A stretch of DNA of 64,000 nucleotides, from positions 235,485-299,484 of the forward strand of contig MNCI01035156.1 of the NCBI GenBank assembly GCA_015680685.1, read 5' to 3'. Shown piece by piece: positions 58,850-64,000 of this stretch. Source of the stretch: Gnetum montanum (taxonomy: Eukaryota; Streptophyta; Gnetopsida; Gnetales; Gnetaceae). The notes beneath the pieces are model-generated. The model was given only the letters and a program-made list of their open reading frames with translations. It ran no database searches and was not told where the DNA came from. The translations under genes were made by a program, and so were the position numbers. How positions within the stretch are numbered: position 1 is the first letter of the stretch; each line of letters starts with the position of its first letter.

Positions 58850-61800
58850 AACATAGGTCATACAACATCAAACATAAAATGGAATAAACTAAAAATGATC
58901 AATGAAGGTTATTACATCATGCATCCAATGGTGTTAAGAATGCATCTAGGGGGGGAGGAGATAGTGCATCATCATCATCATCATCACCTGCATCGTTGGG
59001 GCCACCAACATCATATGATGCCTATGACATAACAACGCACAATTAATTAGTAACCAACATAACAAAAATCACAACATAAACCATGCGAGACTAAAACTTA
59101 AAATATAAGACATAAAATGCCTTCAAACTTGTGGATAATTTGACTCTATAAACTCTCAAGGAAGATAGTGAAGGCCAATCTCCAAATGTTAGAGAATTTG
59201 ATCTTCTATCATATTTGCCAAGTCAATGTCCCTAAAATTGATGCCCATAAAGATGTTGATCCTATTTTTACCCATCCATGATGGTGGCTCCCATGAGATC
59301 GTAGCTATAGAGACCTCATCTATAGTTGTGCTAATCTATGGATTAGAATAATCAACCACTACTAGAGTGCATCCAAAGAGGTTGAAAACATTCTCAGCAT
59401 GAATGCCTTAGATAAATAGATCTCTCTCTTGTCACTTAGTTGTCTTCCTTTTTAGCCACTTTAGATATGCCTCCCAATTAACTTTATACATTCTCTTGTG
59501 ATCCTTTTGTGTCTTATCCCACTCCAGGACCTAAGCACAGTAATTGTTGCAATCATGTGTCTTTTGGAAGATCAAGTCCATCTACACCTACTGCTTCTGC
59601 AACTCCCAAGAGAGGGAAACCTTATCATGGATTGTGTGTCAGTAGTAGGCCCATGTGATCTCTTTGGTCTGTAAGGTTCCTAAGTTATCCATTTGGGCCT
59701 CCACAAAGGCCTTACATTTCTCAAGATCCTGGATCCTCTCTTCTTACTTTTTATTTTCCTCCCTTAGGTCCATAATCTATTTCCATAGGAATTTATTAGA
59801 CCATTGGATCTCTCATGAAGATTTTGCACACAAAACTGCTAGATCAGTGGTAATTTCATATAGCTTTAGGGAAACAAGTGGGGTGTTAGGAGGAAGCTTA
59901 GGTAAGGAGTTAAACTCCATGTCTTAAGCTAGGTTCCATGTAACTAATGGCACTAAAAACAACAAAAATATAACCATAAACATGATATACAACCTAAGAT
60001 AGCCATAGTAATAAAATATAACCTATAGCAAAACAACTAAGGCATAGCAAAACATGGTTGTTACCAATCTCAGGTGCAATCAACTAAGAATGTTCTTTTC
60101 CATCTTGTGCATGAACTATATCTTGTTTAGGATCTCTACCCATGGTTTCATGCAAAACATGGATGTAGAGGCCTTTGCTGGTGGCTTAGGAACTACGATA
60201 AGCATAACAATCATTAGATAAGTAAGAAGTAAGAAATTAAACATAAAACCATAGGCAACAATGAATAAAGTATATGCATACCTACACTAACATCCTCATT
60301 CTCATCATCATCATCATTGGGGATTTCAATCAAAGGCTCTTGAGGCAATGGCTCACCATATAAGGCATCAAGATCCTCCATATCTTATTGTAATAGTGTC
60401 TTCTTCACACACCTTTGTTCTTCCTCTACCATGGTAGTTGTACATCTCTGCTCTTCGTCCTCTACATGTCTATGTTCCTCCTCTGCTTGCCTTTAGTCTT
60501 CTTATGTAGTGGTAGTTTGGGCTATCAATTTCACCATTGACCTATCGCCATAACCTGTTAGATAGGTTAGCATACATAGCCATCAAACATAACATAGCTA
60601 AAAACATAGTTAAAGTGTACCAATGACTACTTGATCCAAGCAAGGGATCTTCAAGACAATCCTTGACTTAGAAGGTGGCTCTACTACTGGTGGTGCTTCC
60701 TCTATTAGCTACTTCAAATGGTCTTCACTACCCCATTAGCCTTAGCATACAACTATTGGGCCCTTTTGATGTTCGCTAGGAACATAAGAGGTGCCTTCCC
60801 CATGCTATCAAGGGATTCATAGCTGACTGACACTAAGGTTCTTAGTAGTCACAAAAAACAAATCTCCTAGATCCTCTGATGGGTTTTGAGCCTCAATAGT
60901 TAGATAAAAAATCTTTATCCAAGGCCTGGAGAGTTATTTTTGGTCATGGTGCATCAATGACCCTCCTCTTCACCACCAAGAATTCTACGAACCTCTTTAG
61001 ATATCCTATAAAAAATGCATAGTGCGTGTGGACTATCATAGAGGAATCCACATGGAGTTTGAGGATTTCCTCTTTGAGGCCAATAGCCAAGGAAGTAGCC
61101 TAGTTGAAGTGAGTCCCCTCCATCAAGAACTTCTTCAAGGTCCATTCTTGTGTAATGCTAACCATTCTTTTGCAACAACAATTTAGGAAAGGCCTAAGAC
61201 CTAAACAAGGGATAGGAGCCCCTTGAATCAAGGTTCGTAAAGCCATTAAGAGCAAGTTCAAAGTGGCCTTTGCTAATACCAAACCACTTCTCAACTTCTG
61301 TGTGATGGTTGGCCTCCTTCATTGGTTTGGTAAAAATTGTTATCCTATCAATTGAAACACCAAACAAGTTGCAAAAGATAGCCACATTAATGGTGATGAC
61401 AATTGATATGCCTCGAATTGTGATGCAGAACACATTAGCTCCTTTGTCAAAGGGGTCAATGATGTTCAACATCTCTAAGGAAGGGACAACAAGGCTAGGC
61501 ATCATGAAGATCTTGAGTAAACTTACATGTGAAATGTTTGCTTGAATGTTCTTAGGTGCCTACCCTCTCAACCACTCCTATGTTGGCCCCACCTCACCAA
61601 ACTTTAGGATAAGAGTTTCAACAGAATGTCTAGTGAGGGGTATAACAAAATTAGTAGAAGTAGAAGGCCTTATAAACAAAATCCAAATGCTTAGCATCAG
61701 TACAAATATCTTTAGACCATAGAAAAATTAAGACTAAAATAGCCATAAAAACTTAGTTATAACATAGAAATACATTCCTTTTCTTACCTTTCTTCTTATT

Positions 61801-62160
61801 GCTTGAAGAAGCTTGTATGAGGCTTCTAGTAGTAATATCCATATCTCTAATGATCTTCGGAGCCATCTAGCAGCTGTGTGTTATTTTGGCAGCCACACAC
61901 TTCTTGTAAACAAGGTCAAATCTGGTGGGGTATTCATTAAAGTTCTCTCTTAGCTATTTGAAAATAACATGTCTAATCTTAGGGCCTTTGGTGAACTCAC
62001 TTTGTGCGGTGTGGGCTATTGCCAAGGTTTGATCATTCTTGATTAAGCCTTGCTCATTAACCTTATACTTGCAATATGTGGTTAAAATTAATAAGTTAAG
62101 ATAAAAGACTAAATTAGATAAAGTCAAAACTGTTGGCACATTTGGCCATTTCATGGAGCA
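58850..62160 (-). pseudogene. Antisense gene of element E
   Basis: The minus strand aligns with the antisense gene of D over most of its length: DQTLAIAHTAQSEFTKGPKI (61,990-62,045), NEYPTRFDLVYKKC (61,895-61,940), a donor GTAAGAA at 61,787, VETLILKFGEVGPT (61,565-61,615), then open 61,194-61,505 with SLEMLNIIDPFDKGANVF and FCNLFGVSIDRI, then ITQEWTLKKFLMEGTHFN (61,110-61,165), HYAFFIGYLKRFVEFLV (60,975-61,030). An acidic part follows (60,300-60,500, VEDEEQR, NDDDDENED), then LEWDKTQKDHKRMYKV (59,480-59,525). Function unknown. Stops and frameshifts are present. Confidence 0.6.
58970..58988. repeat. CAT microsatellite
   Basis: Six CAT units (catcatcatcatcatcat) in the C-terminal part of the antisense gene of E, where they would add an acidic or Met run depending on frame. 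Confidence 0.8.
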
Positions 62161-62700
62161 GGCTGGTAAGATTAAATTGGTTAAAAGTTCTTGGAGAAGT
62201 GGCTAAAGTTTGGGTTTGAGAGAAAAAAAAAAGTTAACAATAGCATTTTTTTAAAAATATGTATAGAAGCCCCATTCCTATACATTGTGGGATTATGGAA
62301 GAAGTCCAATTTATCATTTATATGATATGAATATATAACAAATCAAAGAGCATTTTAAGTAAAATTTGTGTTGTATCCATTTTATTCCGAAAAGCAACCT
62401 CTACAATAACACAAATTCAACAGGACAAGAATATTGCAATTCATATTTTGATGAAAAGGGTTCTAGAGTCTTTGCTCAACCTTACTTTCATATTTTGAAT
62501 TTATCATTTAAATTTTTGAAGGCAACATCAACTATTCCTGTTTCCAAAAAAAAAATATAATTATTCATACATGCAAAAATCCTACGGAATTACAAACAAC
62601 AGAACATGAACAAAATCATGGCATTCCAAAAATCACATTTTTCTTAGACCGTAGGAATGACGAAAACAGAGCCACACAGTGTTTATTGCAGTGCAGATAG
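62161..62700. other. Unassigned AT-rich region
   Basis: No LTR end, family motif or convincing frame. It lies between the end of element E and the sequence of different composition that starts near 62,700. Confidence 0.35.
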
Positions 62701-63230
62701 GCACCAAAAAAACCGACATCAACCTCTGATGACTATTCAACCCAGATGAAGTTTTATTTTGCTGCTAAGCGTTGCGCCACGTGACCCTAGGGAAGCACTT
62801 CGTGCCACTTGTTCTGCTGGTTCTAGACAAAAAAAAAGGAGTAGACATCAGCATTTCATTTTTTTAGGGTCGGTGGAAAAACGGCAAACCATAAGCAGTG
62901 TTGGCCGCCTCGGTGCCAGGACAAACAAAGCCACAAAGACCTCTACGTGGCCTTGCATGTCACCAAACCCTATTGGTTTCTACACCGTTGTTCTACACAT
63001 GAACAAACCCTCGCCATTAAGTTAAAAAATTAAAAAAAACGCAGGAAGCCCTAAGCCAATTTGGGGAAAAAAAATCCCAGATGCAGCGGCGGAGCCTTCT
63101 CCCACGGTGCTAGTTGGTTACGATTTTGCAGGGCCTTATTGTGCGGTGGGACTTCAAACATACGGTTTTGGTTGATACAACACTTTGGATCTTGGTTAGA
63201 ACATGTGTCGGTTCTTTCAGGTTTTGTGCA
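62701..63230 (+). promoter_or_regulatory. Possible promoter/leader with G-box
   Basis: Base composition rises in G+C against the surroundings. CACGTG (a plant G-box) is at 62,778-62,783 and an ACGTGG core at 62,944-62,949. Around 63,075-63,160 a GC-rich piece contains PDAAAEPSPTVLVGYDFAGPY in one frame, without a good ATG. It could be the 5' part of a host gene or a decayed insertion. Confidence 0.25.
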
Positions 63231-63237
63231 GAGATAA

Positions 63238-63368
63238 GAGAAAGAAGAAAATGAACCAGTCGATTACACCTACTATTCTGGAACTGTTGCTGATTATTTG
63301 CACGATTTACCAGGGAAGACGAAGAAGAATTATTTTAAGCCATTAACTCTGCCGCTTTCACCAACATG
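63238..63368 (+). CDS. Candidate internal exon of an unknown gene
   Basis: The frame reads EKEENEPVDYTYYSGTVADY, LHDLPGKTKKNYFKPLTLPL, SPT, and ends at a strong plant donor (accaacat/gtatgt, about 63,368). Acceptor-like tttctttcag and ttttgtgcag lie at 63,214 and 63,226, but a TAA at 63,234-63,236 blocks the frame unless splicing starts after it. No family is recognised. The piece is short and could be chance. Confidence 0.25.
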
Positions 63369-63449
63369 TATGTAAAATTATTTTATTACTACCACTCGTT
63401 TATAACTTTACGAAAGCATTGGGTGGTTAAAATATCTAACCAATTAATC

Positions 63450-63476
63450 AACATATATACATATATATAGATATAA
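63450..63476. repeat. AT microsatellite
   Basis: acatatatacatatatatagatata, a short AT-rich simple repeat just before the LTR-like start. Confidence 0.5.
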
Positions 63477-63500
63477 TAACCATTAATGAAGTACCTATAG

Positions 63501-64000
63501 TGTGAAGCCCTGGTTTAAAAACTTGCCTTTAATTATCCCTAGTCTTAAAATATTATTTTAAAACATTATTATATAAAGTTACTATCCATAAAAATAGTTG
63601 CAATATTGATGTTAAAATATTTAAAATATTTATTTGTAATATCACATTACATTTAATATAAATATTAATGTTAGCATAAATTTCTCCTAATTCTATGTAT
63701 AACTTCCTAACTCCCTAACTACATAACTTCCTCCTAACTTGTTGGGCAAGTAATCTTCTAATTGGTTGGCCAAGTTACTTGAGAGAGAAGTTAGGTGAGA
63801 TATTTTTGAATATGTAACTTCCCTACCTACCTTTGAACCCTATAAAAAGGCTTCAGGGGTCAAGGAGGAGGGAGAGGGGGATGAATTTTTGGAGGTCTCA
63901 TACATCACACTTTTGAGAAGACATTGGGATCACACTTGGGCTCTCACTTGGAGACACACTTGGGGTCTTGAGAAGAGCTTTGTAAAGAAGAAATTGTGAA
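63501..64000 (+). repeat. Probable LTR start, cut by the window edge
   Basis: TGTGAAGCCCTGGTTTAAAA at 63,501 looks like an LTR terminus. A TATA box (tataaaaagg at 63,841) is followed by a G/A-rich leader with cacacttgg repeats (63,908, 63,932, 63,954), as in many plant LTRs. The end is outside the window, so the second LTR cannot be compared. Confidence 0.4.

Larger units (their letters stand above)
52690..62160 (+). mobile_element. Element E: Tat-type element related to D, incomplete
   Basis: The order is an LTR- or leader-like region with cctataaaaacc (52,696), gag (54,490-56,990), protease (57,240-57,930), tandem repeats (58,385-58,590) and the antisense gene (58,850-62,160). All parts have a counterpart in D in the same order. 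RT, RNase H and integrase are not found to the right; the element stops near 62,160, close to the place where the RT of D would begin. LTR borders are not resolved. It is more decayed than D. Confidence 0.65.

Overview
The window looks like intergenic heterochromatin of a seed plant with a large genome, and a gymnosperm is a reasonable guess. It is AT-rich and almost wholly made of old, nested LTR retrotransposons. I see no intact host gene, no rRNA or tRNA gene and no CRISPR array. The plant origin rests on Athila-type and Tat-type Ty3/gypsy polyproteins, tRNA-Asp-type primer binding sites, plant-type TATA boxes (TATAAATA) in the LTRs, and a Ty1/copia RT with the YVDD motif. The species cannot be told from the sequence.

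Layout. 1-13,005: two Athila-type elements on the minus strand. Element A (about 1-9,257) is inserted into the protease region of a relative, A2 (9,258-13,005). 13,006-16,110: a decayed minus-strand Ty1/copia RT-RNase H fragment, flanked on both sides by sequence rich in a CCATGACTTGTGG-like motif. 16,111-19,388: AT-rich sequence with short unassigned reading frames. 19,389-51,705: element C, a plus-strand Athila-type element with both LTRs and a matching 5-bp target duplication (GCCAT). C was split inside its RT by element D (23,676-46,771), a large plus-strand Tat-type element with 1.9-kb LTRs. D was in turn split by element B (30,709 to about 37,122), a minus-strand Athila-type element that has lost its whole RT-RNase H-integrase segment. 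51,706-51,985: a shred of an Ulp1-like protease frame and an LTR scrap. About 52,690-62,160: element E, a second Tat-type copy related to D (gag, protease and the antisense gene). 62,160-64,000: unassigned sequence, a possible gene-like exon and the start of another LTR that runs off the window.

The most unusual feature is in the D/E family. Between the protease and the RT there is a block of about 3-4 kb holding an antisense (minus-strand) gene. Its protein sequence is alignable between D and E, it carries phase-consistent candidate introns, and in D it has an in-frame acidic heptapeptide array. The same kind of 30-33-bp tandem repeat lies upstream of this block and again after the integrase. 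Tat-lineage elements are known to carry antisense ORFs (for example gene 23 of maize Grande), but those lie between pol and the 3' LTR, so a position inside the coding region would be a different arrangement.

All elements are dead. Stops, frameshifts and lost catalytic residues are mostly explicable as C-to-T or G-to-A transitions, as expected for long-methylated DNA.
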